DNA of 10,025 bases from an uncultured bacterium (GTDB taxonomy: Bacteria > Patescibacteria > JAEDAM01 > Absconditabacterales > Absconditicoccaceae): assembly GCA_937950065.1 (NCBI GenBank), contig CALFEN010000100.1, positions 1-10,025 of the forward strand. The letters are read 5' to 3'. Position numbers and translations under genes: made by a program. Position 1 is the first letter of the stretch. Each line of letters starts with the position of its first letter. A model generated the notes under the pieces. That model had not been told where the DNA came from. It ran no database searches and worked only from the letters and a program-made list of their open reading frames with translations. This document shows positions 1 through 7,619 of this stretch, one piece after another.

Positions 1-1266
1 TGTATAAGAAATGTATATATCAAATCAGTTATAAAATCATTGTATATTTATATCCCCATAAAATAGTAGGAACGTAAAGAATATATATGCACTCAAAAAC
101 ACTCAAGATATATTTTTTGTATCTTTTTTGTAGACAGTAAGTATTAGGGCTGCTATAGAGATTATTGCCAAAAATATGAGTTTAAATATCCATTGCCCTG
201 AAGTTGTAAACGGAGCTATAAGTATAGTGAGGTTTCATCATATCAGTCATATATATAGTAAATTTTCGTATATAGATTTTTCTCATAGATTTGACTTGAA
301 ATAAGCCAATGCAAATATTCACAAGGATAGTACTATAGAATATGATATCAATGTATAAGGAGTGGAGGCTTCTCATCATATCAAAAAAGGATTGAGATAT
401 GCAAATACAAAAGAAAAGATTAATAATGTTTTTGAACTGAATTTAAGTGATGTTATTATAGCAAATAATGTATTGGCTATAAGGAATAACAATGTAATTC
501 ATTCGTTAAGATATGGTGCAATAGTATCACTTCCTCTTAATAAATATCTTCATCAGAGTATGACAAGATAATTAATAAGTATTCATATCCCGAGTAGTAC
601 TCTTGATTCTTGTTCGTATCATTTTTTATCAAGAAAAAGTCATACAGCATAAATTCCCAACCCGAATAGTATTCATATTATAATTTTTCAAAAAGGTCAG
701 ATAAGAGTATAAATGCCTAATAAAAAGAACATCATTCAAAGAAATATAAGTATGCCTCAAATTTTTGCAAATAAGTTCTCAGAAAAGAATTTTTTAAATA
801 TTCAAGGTTGTTTTGGTTCTTCTTCAAGTTGAGCAATCTCTGTTTGACTCTCTAGAGGAGTTTGCACATCTTTTTCTAACCCTATCTCTAATGTTTTGTC
901 TTCATCGTTTGTAGAAATATTTAAGTTAGGTATAGTATAATTTATATCTTCAAGGATTATTTCATTATAGATTGGTTTTTTATCAATATCTTCTTGTGTT
1001 ACAGGGATTTCTCTTTGTAAAGTTGTTTCTTGTTTATTTTCATGAGATTCATCTTCTCAAATAACTTTTATAAGCTTTTTGGAAAAATCTGTGATATTTC
1101 CCTTTATAAATTTCGCAGATAAGAATATTCATTTTATAATAAATCATAGTATTATGAGAGGTATTATTATATAGCCCCTTTCACTGTATGGTGTAATTAT
1201 GTAAAAAATAAAAAAAGATAAAAAGAAACTTAATATCCATGCAAAACGATTTAGAATGTTGAACAT
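1..1266 (-). CDS. DUF2339-like multi-pass membrane protein, C-terminus outside the window
   Basis: Read with TGA as glycine this is 422 open codons from the ATG at 1266 to the window edge, with no TAA or TAG. The N-terminus has two hydrophobic segments (about residues 8-25 and 32-50). A charged, acidic linker follows (about 70-152). From residue 163 the motif ENLFAKIGGILIFLG opens a long series of membrane helices rich in glycine and isoleucine. This order (N-terminal anchor, acidic linker, an N-W/L-F-A-K/R-I-G motif, then many helices) matches the DUF2339 family (PF10101), large bacterial inner-membrane proteins of unknown function. Many glycines in the helices are TGA. It is the last visible gene of a minus-strand cluster, 66 bases after the fusion gene. 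The family call is by eye, because most of the C-terminal membrane part is missing. No enzymatic residue can be named. Confidence 0.72.
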
Positions 1267-1332
1267 TGTTTTTTCATTATTTTATAAAATTTATATCTAT
1301 TATAATAAATTTCTTACAAAAAACAAATTTTA

Positions 1333-2166
1333 TTACATTAAGTCTAAATCTATAAGAGGAATCTGTTTGGTGTTTTCTATAGCACAATAAAATCTTAATT
1401 TTTTTATGTTTATCACAAAATCAAATCATGACAATAAGATTTGGATTTGTTCTAGGGAATTTGGGCTAAAATCTTCTCATGCTCTAAATAATGTAAGATG
1501 AGGTTTGTAGCCCCTGTTTTCATCGGGTAAATTTTGTATGAGATTAAATTTTTTATAAAAATCTTCAAAAGAAGATAAAACTGATTCAGAATTATTTGTT
1601 ATATAGTATACTTTTTCAAAAAAATTTCCAAAATCAGGTAGTTCTATTCCCTGATTTATTAGATCTTTTGGAAGTTTTGATAGATTCGATAATGTATCGT
1701 ATGCTATTTTTCTAAAATCCATTAGATCTAGCTTACCAAAAAATCTTAAGGTAAGATGAGGCGTTTTTTCATCTTGAAAAGTTATATCATTAAATAATGG
1801 TTGTATTTTTTCTTTTATCTCTACGAATTTATTTAGAGATTTTCATTCCAGAGGAAAGCCTACAAAAAAGTTGTAGAGTTTTGGTTTCCATATACAAGTT
1901 TCATCTACTATGTCATCATTTATTATTACTCCATCGTTCAATAATTTTTGTTTTTTTGTTTCTACTCCTAGGTTGTATCCTCACAAAGTTCCGTCAGCAC
2001 TTACTACTTTGTAACACGGATAAATATCTTGTTGCTGATTTTGAGATAGTAGTTGAGCGATATTTCTCGGGTGTTTCAAAAAAATCTTGGATAAAAACTT
2101 ATAAGATATTACCTTATCTCTTGGTATAAGTTTCAAAAATTCGTAAAGATTTTGTTTCACTTGCAT
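1333..2166 (-). CDS. Fusion: alkyltransferase-like (MGMT/ATL) domain + 2'-5' RNA ligase-like domain
   Basis: One 277-residue frame with TGA as glycine. Residues about 1-85 match the DNA-binding/active-site domain of O6-alkylguanine-DNA alkyltransferases (PF01035): RNIAQLL resembles the recognition helix with its arginine finger, YPCYKVV corresponds to the active-site PCHRV, and GGYNLGVETKKQKLL to the following conserved G-G-Y...K..LL block. The acceptor cysteine is kept (Cys51), but the catalytic histidine is tyrosine (Tyr52). True ATL proteins lose the cysteine instead. Residues about 95-277 look like LigT/ThpR 2H phosphoesterases, with two HxTx motifs, TPHLTLRFFG (His137) and YKPHLTLFR (His223), that would form the active site for 2',3'-cyclic or 2'-5' phosphodiester chemistry on RNA. 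The gene lies 26 bases after the PrsW-like gene. The alkyltransferase part could repair, sense or only bind alkylated DNA. I am confident of both domains, not of the joint role. Confidence 0.82.
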
Positions 2167-2192
2167 TTTATTTATTCTTAAATCATAAATAT

Positions 2193-3227
2193 TTATACTC
2201 CGCTGAGTTTTTTATTTATTTTCCATGATAAGAGCAGTAAAGATACGATGATTATTATAAGACTTAACATGCCGAGTTTTTGAGATAGTGTCCCTCCGAC
2301 AATAAATCACAAAATAAGTATAAATATAACAGAATATCAAATTATTTTACTATAGTATAGGTTTAGTATCAAATTTCTTAATAGAATAACTATCAAAATT
2401 CAAGTTATTTGTAATAATAATGTAGTTCCGTTGCTAGCATATGACATTACCATATCTGTATTGTATGTCAGGATAGTATTATAGAGTATATGGATCCATA
2501 CTCCCAAAAAAAGTCATTCAAAGATGATTTCTACTGGTCAGTGACCGTATTCACTCTTTTGTTCAGCACCAAGTATGTATTTTATTGTTATATCTAATAC
2601 TAAAATATTTTTTATAGTATCAAAAATAGCTCTGATGGATTTGTTAGTTTCTTTGTATACCAGACCAAAAAGGTCTACTATATGTGTAAGGTTTATATAT
2701 TCTATCTTGTGTTTAAAAACTCAAGGAAATAAATCTTGAAAATTATTTGATTTTACTACCTCCAAAAAATATCCGTAAAGTCATGCTGTGAGAGGATGAA
2801 GCATTATTCATCATACCAATAGACTTCTTATTATCATTATATATATATCATTTACTCATTTATTAAAGTATACGATATTTTCGTATATTCCAAATCCGAG
2901 TCATACGCAAATTCAAATCCCAAGTCATATAATATGTTTATATTTACTATTTTGAATATCCGACTGGAGCATCTGCAGTATAAAATAGATTATAATAAAT
3001 TTTCCTACTTCCTCTACAAAAGGTCAGGTAATCGCTCCGTATATTGTAGCGTTATTTATAGAAAGTCAGTTTAATATAAAAAGTATGAGCGATCATAAAA
3101 AAACTCATCAAACTAATGAATATATTCATATTAAAATATATTTTAAATTTACATTTTTTAGTTCATTTCTAAACCAGTATAACAATGTAATAATAAGCAC
3201 AACCACAAGTAGTATCTTTATCTCCAT
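2193..3227 (-). CDS. PrsW-family intramembrane metalloprotease-like protein
   Basis: A 344-residue polytopic membrane protein when TGA is read as glycine. The signature blocks of the PrsW family (PF13367) occur in order: GPFVEEVGKF (Glu72-Glu73), GLGFGIYENIVYF (Glu116), RSLLVGGIMLHPLTAGLYGYF (His144, with the usual following G-x-x-G-Y) and a last GVWIHILYN (His246). These glutamates and histidines are the expected zinc-binding and catalytic residues. Hydrophobic segments cover about 4-18, 31-52, 68-86, 99-120, 128-155, 232-252 and three C-terminal helices. A soluble insert at about 160-230 lies between the third and fourth motifs and makes the protein longer than Bacillus PrsW. In Bacillus, PrsW cleaves the anti-sigma factor RsiW; no anti-sigma or sigma gene is visible here, so the substrate is unknown. 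It is the first gene of the minus-strand cluster, with a promoter-like site just upstream. Confidence 0.85.
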
Positions 3228-3255
3228 TATTTTTTTAGGATATATAATTCTTTAA

Positions 3256-3283
3256 ATTTTAACAAAAGTTTTATAAAAATCAA
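3256..3283 (-). promoter_or_regulatory. Promoter-like site for the PrsW-led minus-strand cluster
   Basis: Read on the minus strand, TTGATT (3278-3283) is followed after exactly 16 bases by TAAAAT (3256-3261). The predicted start is near 3249, giving a 5' leader of about 22 bases before the ATG at 3227. The background is very AT-rich, so chance matches are likely; the shared 16-base spacer with other sites in the window raises confidence somewhat. Confidence 0.4.
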
Positions 3284-3352
3284 TACAATATTTATTGAAA
3301 TAACAAATTTTATGCAAAAATTTATAAGATTTTCTATATTAAAGAGTAGTAC

Positions 3353-3371
3353 TGATAACAAAAAGTTATCA
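3353..3371. repeat. Perfect 7-bp inverted repeat with an AAAAA loop
   Basis: TGATAAC (3353-3359) and GTTATCA (3365-3371) are separated by five A bases. The element lies in the gap between the PrsW promoter and the promoter of the structured RNA. There is no U-run directly after either arm, so it is not a convincing terminator; it could be a protein-binding palindrome or chance. Nothing else is recognisable between 3284 and 3459. Confidence 0.3.
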
Positions 3372-3459
3372 ATAATCTCTTGATTTTTATAAAAAATATA
3401 TTATAATTTATTATTGTCAATATATTTATATAAAATAATATAAATGTAAAATAAATATT

Positions 3460-3487
3460 TTGTGTAAATAATTGAATTGATTATAAT
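3460..3487 (+). promoter_or_regulatory. Promoter of the structured RNA
   Basis: TTGTGT (3460-3465), a 16-base spacer and a perfect TATAAT (3482-3487) predict a transcript start near 3494, just before the first paired element of the RNA. The match of this position with the beginning of the folded region supports a real promoter. Confidence 0.6.
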
Positions 3488-3626
3488 GGTATTAACATCA
3501 AAAACTGAAGAGTTGGTCCTCCCAACCAGGGTATGCCTCTTATCGGTCCTGATGTAAATAAAAATTAGAAGGCTTTTCCTTCTAAGCTCAGTAGCCCTAC
3601 ACAGGAAAACGAGCACTAATAAAACA

Positions 3627-3726
3627 AAGGACAACCGGATTTCTCATTAACCAATTTAAATTGATTGGATAGTAATTAATTTAAATTGGCTAATGGTATT
3701 CCAATTCAAAGCCGCCGGTTGTCCTT
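3627..3726 (+). repeat. Nested inverted repeat forming a long hairpin
   Basis: The outer arms AAGGACAACCGG (3627-3638) and CCGGTTGTCCTT (3715-3726) are perfect 12-bp complements. Inside them, 3645-3662 and 3678-3695 pair over 18 positions with a single A-C mismatch, leaving a 15-base loop (3663-3677). The single-stranded gaps between inner and outer stems are 6 and 19 bases. It is most simply part of the structured RNA. A small mobile palindrome is the alternative, but no flanking target duplication is seen. Confidence 0.75.
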
Positions 3727-3744
3727 GCCCCAACAAGGAACCGG
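3715..3744 (+). promoter_or_regulatory. Alternative hairpin competing with both neighbours (antiterminator-like)
   Basis: The right arm of the long hairpin (from 3715) can instead pair with 3734-3744: CCGGTT and CCTTG pair with AACCGG and CAAGG, an 11-bp stem with a 2-base bulge and a CCCCAA loop. Forming it removes one arm of the upstream hairpin and also the AACCGG arm of the terminator. The four segments thus have the A:B, B:C, C:D logic of attenuators. The pairing is seen in the sequence; use as a switch is inferred. Confidence 0.5.
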
Positions 3745-3773
3745 TAGTTATTACTATTCGGTTTTTCTTTTTT
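3739..3773 (+). terminator. Intrinsic terminator of the structured RNA
   Basis: AACCGGTAG (3739-3747) pairs with CTATTCGGTT (3754-3763), a 9-bp stem with one G-U pair and one bulged T. It runs straight into a T-rich tract (3762-3773, interrupted by one C). Orientation is plus only. Confidence 0.7.
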
Positions 3774-3846
3774 CAAAGAATTTATAACTAAAAAATTTTA
3801 CAAAAAAAATAAAATTATATGATAAGGGTAATCTTCTCAAAAAAAT

Positions 3847-4074
3847 TTAGTTCATTCTCATACAGATGATGACTAATCACCAGTTACTGGCTAAAAAATT
3901 TCAAGAGACCTCCCGTCAATTATCCGCTATATTAGGGGTAGATACTCTAAAATAATATCCTCCACCATCCCATCCTCATCAGGCTACTATTTTTGTTCAG
4001 CTAGTACATATCAATAACGCTCAATCTGGAGCTCAATAAGTTCCGGCACTACTTCTATCATAATTATACTTGTA
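3847..4074 (-). pseudogene. Truncated secreted/surface-protein C-terminal domain
   Basis: With TGA as glycine, 75 codons are open from 4074 to the TAA at 3847-3849, but there is no start codon near the beginning and an in-frame TAA (4075-4077) directly precedes them. The translation is glycine-rich and protein-like: LLICTSGTKIVAGGW, then STPNIADNGREVSGN, then WGLVIICMRMN at the end. The pattern C-x-S-G...GG...C-near-end resembles the small C-terminal domain of many secreted or tail-fibre-like proteins (CPxGxxVxGGG...C), and also the C-terminus of the intact gene just upstream on the same strand. An ATG five codons before the TAA would give MNKTK and then stop. It may be a decayed neighbouring copy, a cassette, or a gene whose start I cannot see. 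Eleven of its codons are TGA, which argues that it was once translated. Confidence 0.5.
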
Positions 4075-4171
4075 TTATTTAGTTTTATTCATTATAGTGC
4101 AGGTAATGTATCATATTTTGGTAGTCCGAGATATAAGCAAACTAAACCACTTGAGAGCTATGAATTATATT

Positions 4172-4197
4172 AAAAAAACATGCATTGCCTGTTTTTT
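4172..4197 (-). terminator. Hairpin terminator overlapping the stop of the surface-type protein
   Basis: AAAAAACA (4173-4180) pairs with TGTTTTTT (4190-4197), continued after one mismatch by GC/GC around an ATT loop. Both strands end in a T-run, so it could act in either direction. It overlaps the stop codon of the minus-strand gene ending at 4196, which is its likely user. Confidence 0.5.
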
Positions 4198-4666
4198 ATT
4201 TAATACATCGCACATCTAAATAATTTAAAGTTCAAGTAGTTGATATATAAGAATAGTTAGTGCTAATATAGTTTCATAGGGGAGCCACAGAAGAATAATA
4301 TCATCACTCTATGGCAAAATATCCTGAAGGACATGATATAGTTACATCGCTGGAACTTGAAGTTGTTCATATTATATTTCCATCGCAATCGTATTTTTTT
4401 CACTTAGCAAAACCTGAAGTCCAGTCTACTTTTGCACAACGTATTATAGAAGAATATTTTCCATTAAGAATATTCACTACTGTATTTCGTTTGGCAGCAG
4501 TCAGTGTTTCATTGGTATTTACATAAAGTGCCGATGGGTCGCTATCATTGAGTCAAGGATTGGACGTTGTCCGGGCTTTGATCGCAAGATATCCAATACA
4601 TAAAATTGTAAAGATTCAAGAACCAAATATCAATCAATAAAGATAAATTTTAAGAATTTTTTTCAT
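4196..4666 (-). CDS. Short secreted or membrane-anchored surface-type protein
   Basis: A 156-residue protein that appears only when TGA is glycine (nine TGA codons). The N-terminus MKKILKIYLYGLIFG and the following hydrophobic stretch to about residue 28 form a signal peptide or anchor. Next comes a polar spacer with NETLTAAKRNTVVNILNG (about 52-69), similar to the S/T-G-x-x-L-T-A-x-x-W-N-x-x-V-N motif of small exported proteins in related candidate phyla, but with Arg where Trp is common. The C-terminal half carries four cysteines: Cys77, Cys94, Cys112 in ISCPSGYFAIEGGYY, and Cys154 near the end, suggesting disulfides outside the membrane. The last domain resembles CPxG...GG...C domains of tail-fibre-like and pilus-associated proteins. 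It has its own promoter and terminator, so it is monocistronic. The family is not named with certainty; surface exposure is inferred. Confidence 0.72.
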
Positions 4667-4699
4667 TTTTTAAGATTAATTAATAAAGTATTGAAGAAT

Positions 4700-4727
4700 G
4701 TTATAATTAAGAAAATAGTATTTTCAA
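4700..4727 (-). promoter_or_regulatory. Promoter-like site of the surface-type protein
   Basis: On the minus strand, TTGAAA (4722-4727) and TATAAC (4700-4705) are separated by 16 bases. The predicted start near 4693 leaves a leader of about 27 bases before the ATG at 4666. It is divergent from the amidohydrolase promoter about 35 bases away. Confidence 0.5.
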
Positions 4728-4761
4728 GTAAAAATTTTTTTTAAATTCGCTAAAAAATGCA

Positions 4762-4789
4762 TTGCAAAACATAGCAAGTTTGTTATAAT
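4762..4789 (+). promoter_or_regulatory. Promoter of the plus-strand operon, apparently leaderless
   Basis: TTGCAA (4762-4767), 16 bases and a perfect TATAAT (4784-4789). With the usual distance of 6-7 bases to the start point, transcription would begin at about 4796, the A of the amidohydrolase ATG. There is no ribosome binding site in the bases between. Confidence 0.6.
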
Positions 4790-4795
4790 ACATAT

Positions 4796-5605
4796 ATGGA
4801 AAAACGTTTTATAATAGATACACATACTCATATTTTCAATAATGAGATTTATGATAATTATTTCAAAAAAGCTAATGAAAATATTTCAGATGTTTTGGTG
4901 ATGCACGATTATGATGACGGTGATCTAGAGACATTTCTTGATTTTGCTGCTACCAAAGACAACGTCCATATTGTTTGAAGTTTTACTTTTAAAAAAGAGG
5001 CAAAACGTCAGCTTAAGCTTTTGGAGAATTTATTAAAAGAAAATAAAATTAAAGGTATAAAACTTTATCCTTGATACGAACATTTTTATCCAAGCGATGA
5101 ATCTGTGTATCCTTTGGCTTTACTTTGTGCCAAATATCACAAACCTTTGATTTTCCATATATGAGATGTCAATGATGCATGAAATACAGCGATAATGAAA
5201 TATTCACATCCTATCTTTGTAGATGAGCTTGCTGTTAAGTTCCCGAAATGTAATATAATAATAGCTCATTTTGGATTTCCATATATGTTGGAGACTGCGA
5301 ATGTGGTAGCAAAAAATGCAAACGTATATACTGATATCTCTGCTACTATCGTGGATATGGGCAGACACAAATCCAAATGGATGCTTTACAAACAATATCT
5401 AGATGATTTGACAAGAGTCTATATGTATTTTGATATAGTAAGACGCAAAACTATGTTTGCCACTGATTACGGAGGAGAGCATACACCTCTAAATCAGGTA
5501 GAACCATATATTGATTTGGTTAATGAATTGTTTGATAATAGAGATTACAAACACGTGTGCAGAAATTTAGCAATTAAACTTTTTTGGTGATGAAAATATG
5601 ATTAA
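4796..5605 (+). CDS. Amidohydrolase-family (PF04909-like) metal-dependent hydrolase
   Basis: A 269-residue TIM-barrel-type hydrolase when TGA is glycine. Residues 8-12 (DTHTH) give the HxH metal motif of strand 1. GIKLYPG (87-93) is the typical strand-3 block, LIFHIGD (118-124) supplies the next histidine (His121), IIIAHFG (154-160) the fourth (His158), and FATDYGG (221-227) the catalytic aspartate (Asp224). This order matches amidohydrolase family 2 enzymes, which hydrolyse or decarboxylate small cyclic or aromatic substrates; the substrate cannot be told. Length is slightly below the usual 280-300. Six glycines are TGA, two of them consecutive in the C-terminal FWGGKYD, directly after a TGG tryptophan. 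The start is fixed by the promoter, which places the mRNA 5' end on the ATG. The end overlaps the start of der by 16 bases, indicating translational coupling. Confidence 0.85.
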
Positions 5606-6906
5606 TATGAAAAACTAATGTAGGCAAATCTACACTTTTTAACAGATTACTTGGTAATTACAGAGCTATTGTCAGCGAAACTCCGGGCACTACAAGAGAA
5701 CTGCTTTTGGAATCTATTACTCTTGCTGATGAAAAAAACGCTGTCTTATATGATAGTCCTTGATTACTTGATTTCCAGGAAGAACTTGGTTTTATCAAGA
5801 CTATTATAAATGAAAGTGATATATTAGTTTTTGTGATAGACGGTAAAATCTGAATGGACGCCAAGGATGAAGAAATCAAAAACCTTGTTTTGAAATCAGG
5901 GAAAAAAGATAGCACAATCCTTGCAGTAAATAAATTGGATAAATGACTTTTTCTCAATGAAAGCGTGCTTATCAGTGAATACTATGAATTGGGGTTTGAT
6001 AATATTGTCTGAATATCTGCCCAAAAATCAGAAAATATAGATTTGCTTGTCCAAAAAATTATAGACCTTGCCGAGGACAAAGGATATGAATTTGAGCAAA
6101 AACAGGAAAAGAATCATATACCTTTGGCAATACTTGGAAGACCGAATGTAGGCAAATCTACTTTGCTCAATAAACTTTGTCAGGATGAAATAGCAACTGT
6201 TTCCGAAAAAGCAGGAACTACTTTGGATTATCTTATCTGAGAGTTTAAATACAGATGAAAAGATTTTAAAGTATATGATACTGCCGGTATCAGAAAAAAA
6301 TGAAAAATTCATTGACTGGAAAAAATGGCTTTCGAAAAGACCTTGAAAATGCTAGAGTTTATCAAACCTCTTGTGATAATAATGATAGATGCTGTAGAAT
6401 GAATCACTCACAGGGATTTATCACTTTTTGGGGATATGGAAAAACTAAATTTACCTATGATAATCTGTGTAAATAAGATAGATATGGTTTCCAAAAAAGA
6501 TTTTGAAAGGGATTTTGAACTTGTGAGATCTAAATTTGATTTTGTAAAACGGGTGCCAATCATTCCGATTTCTGCTAAACAATGATTAGCTTTACCCAAA
6601 CTTTTGGATTTTATTGCCAAAATCCGAGATTGATACAATTTCCGTGTAAATACATGAGAAATCAATAAAACCTTGAATACTGCACGGATAGAAAATCCTC
6701 CAAAATTTCCAAGAAACAGGATTTGTAAATTTTATTATGTTTCACAAGTGGAGAGCAAACCACCTAAATTTTTGTTTTTTATCAACGCCAAATCCAAAGT
6801 AAATTTTGCATTCAAAAAATGGCTGGAGAACGTGATAAGAAAAACCTATGGTTTTGTATGAATACCTATAATTATAGATTTTAGAGAGAAAAAAAGAGAC
6901 GAATAG
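5590..6906 (+). CDS. der: GTPase Der (EngA), ribosome assembly
   Basis: A 438-residue protein with two tandem GTPase domains and a KH-like domain, the arrangement unique to Der, which assists maturation of the 50S subunit. Domain 1: G1 GKTNVGKS (7-14), switch SETPGTTRE (29-37), G3 DSPG (55-58), G4 NKLD (114-117), G5 SA (143-144). Domain 2: G1 GRPNVGKS (183-190), G3 DTAG (230-233), G4 NKID (295-298), G5 SA (328-329). The KH-like part (about 356-438) ends in [12 protein letters not shown]. The first P-loop glycine (Gly7) and the G3 glycine (Gly58) are TGA, the best proof of the code in this window. The usual first P-loop GRPNVGKS is GKTNVGKS here and DTPG is DSPG, mild variants. The ATG at 5590 overlaps the amidohydrolase end; no later ATG keeps the P-loop. 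Length is at the normal lower end of the family. Confidence 0.97.
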
Positions 6907-6958
6907 TAAGTATTTATATATTTTTAGTTATAATATTTAGATTATAATAAAAAATACA

Positions 6959-7582
6959 ATGTATAGTTGATTTAGATATATAAAAAATTTTTTTAGATTA
7001 CTTGGTATATGAATAGTCGCTATATGAGTGCCTTTTGCTTTATATCAGAACTTATTTCTTTTTCCTTGAAAAATTAATTATAGTTTACATAAAGATGAAT
7101 ACACAAAAATAATAAATTTTTTGACAAAAAATAAAGATAAATTTAGTTATATATACAAAAATTCAATAGTTGATAATAAATTTTTTCCTATTAATAAAAA
7201 ATTTTTTTATACTATAACTTCTACTGATTGAAAACAATGTATACTTTTTGAACCAAATGTAGACGATAAAGAAAAATCATATCTTTTAAATGAAATTTTT
7301 TCCAAAAAAGAGGACATAGTATATTGTGACACTATCTATGATAAAGACACTATAGATAATGTAAAATATGCTGGTAACCTAATGAATACTTATCATATAT
7401 CTACATCAGATAAAGATGTATTAATATGAATAACTAATGTCTTTGATGACAGGAAAAAAAATGATGTTCCTATTTATTATTACCACAAATGAGCCTTTAA
7501 TAATGAAAAATGTATAAACCTTTCATGATGTCAGGATATCATAAATGATGATATTTGAGTATTTCTTTTTAAAAAGAATTAA
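6959..7582 (+). CDS. Unknown protein with one N-terminal membrane anchor
   Basis: A 207-residue frame when TGA is glycine, from ATG 6959 to TAA. Residues about 12-36 (starting FFRLLGIGIVAIGVPF) form one hydrophobic helix after a basic N-terminus; the rest is polar and rich in Lys, Asp, Asn and Tyr, so it probably faces outward as an anchored domain. Cysteines at CILF, YCDT, KCIN and GCQ could form disulfides there. Nine of its eleven glycine codons are TGA, the highest share in the window. I recognise no family. It follows der after 52 bases that contain two TATAAT-like boxes but no good -35 box, and precedes another small membrane protein by 37 bases, which suggests cotranscription and perhaps a shared task at the membrane. 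Confidence 0.75.
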
Positions 7583-7619
7583 GAATTAATCTTCTTGAAA
7601 TTTTATATAAAATAATAAA

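Larger units (their letters stand above)
3494..3773 (+). ncRNA. Structured RNA of about 280 nt, family not recognised
   Basis: An island of clearly higher GC in AT-rich intergenic DNA, with a promoter before it and a T-tract terminator after it. In order: an outer stem ACATCA/TGATGT (3495-3500/3550-3555) enclosing AAGAG/CTCTT (3508-3512/3537-3541) and the hairpin GTTGG/CCAAC (3512-3516/3522-3526, sharing one base); a perfect 8-bp hairpin TTAGAAGG/CCTTCTAA (3565-3572/3578-3585); a possible stem GCTC/GAGC (3586-3589/3611-3614); a long nested hairpin (3627-3726); and a terminator hairpin ending at 3773. I looked for RNase P, tmRNA, SRP, T-box and group I/II intron signatures and found none. The 3' part can refold in mutually exclusive ways like an attenuator, yet no plus-strand gene follows for about 1 kb, so it may be a free-standing RNA instead. 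No coding frame here is convincing. Confidence 0.6.

Noticed and set aside
1797..2129. Plus-strand hydrophobic frame of 110 codons
   Set aside because: It is antisense to the alkyltransferase/2H fusion, whose motifs are unmistakable.
3401..3634. Minus-strand frame of 77 codons across the structured RNA
   Set aside because: It covers the promoter and 5' half of a well-folded RNA on the opposite strand, and its composition looks like translated AT-rich DNA without domains.
3494..3773. RNase P RNA, tmRNA, SRP RNA or T-box leader
   Set aside because: The conserved RNase P core, the tmRNA tRNA-like ends and tag frame, the SRP GGAAGCAGC loop and the T-box antiterminator motif were all looked for and not found.
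4311..4526. Plus-strand frame of 71 codons
   Set aside because: It lies entirely antisense to the surface-type protein, which has signal sequence, cysteine pattern, promoter and terminator.
5585..5593. TGA as tryptophan (Mycoplasma code) or selenocysteine
   Set aside because: TGA replaces conserved glycines, while tryptophan uses TGG right beside two TGA codons; no selenocysteine-type motif context is present.
5658..6665. Several minus-strand frames of 85-99 codons
   Set aside because: All are antisense to der, whose GTPase motifs run through the same bases.
4796..6906. Amidohydrolase and der as pseudogenes full of premature TGA stops
   Set aside because: The frame never shifts, every TGA sits at a glycine position, TAA/TAG are absent until the natural ends, and all motifs are intact.
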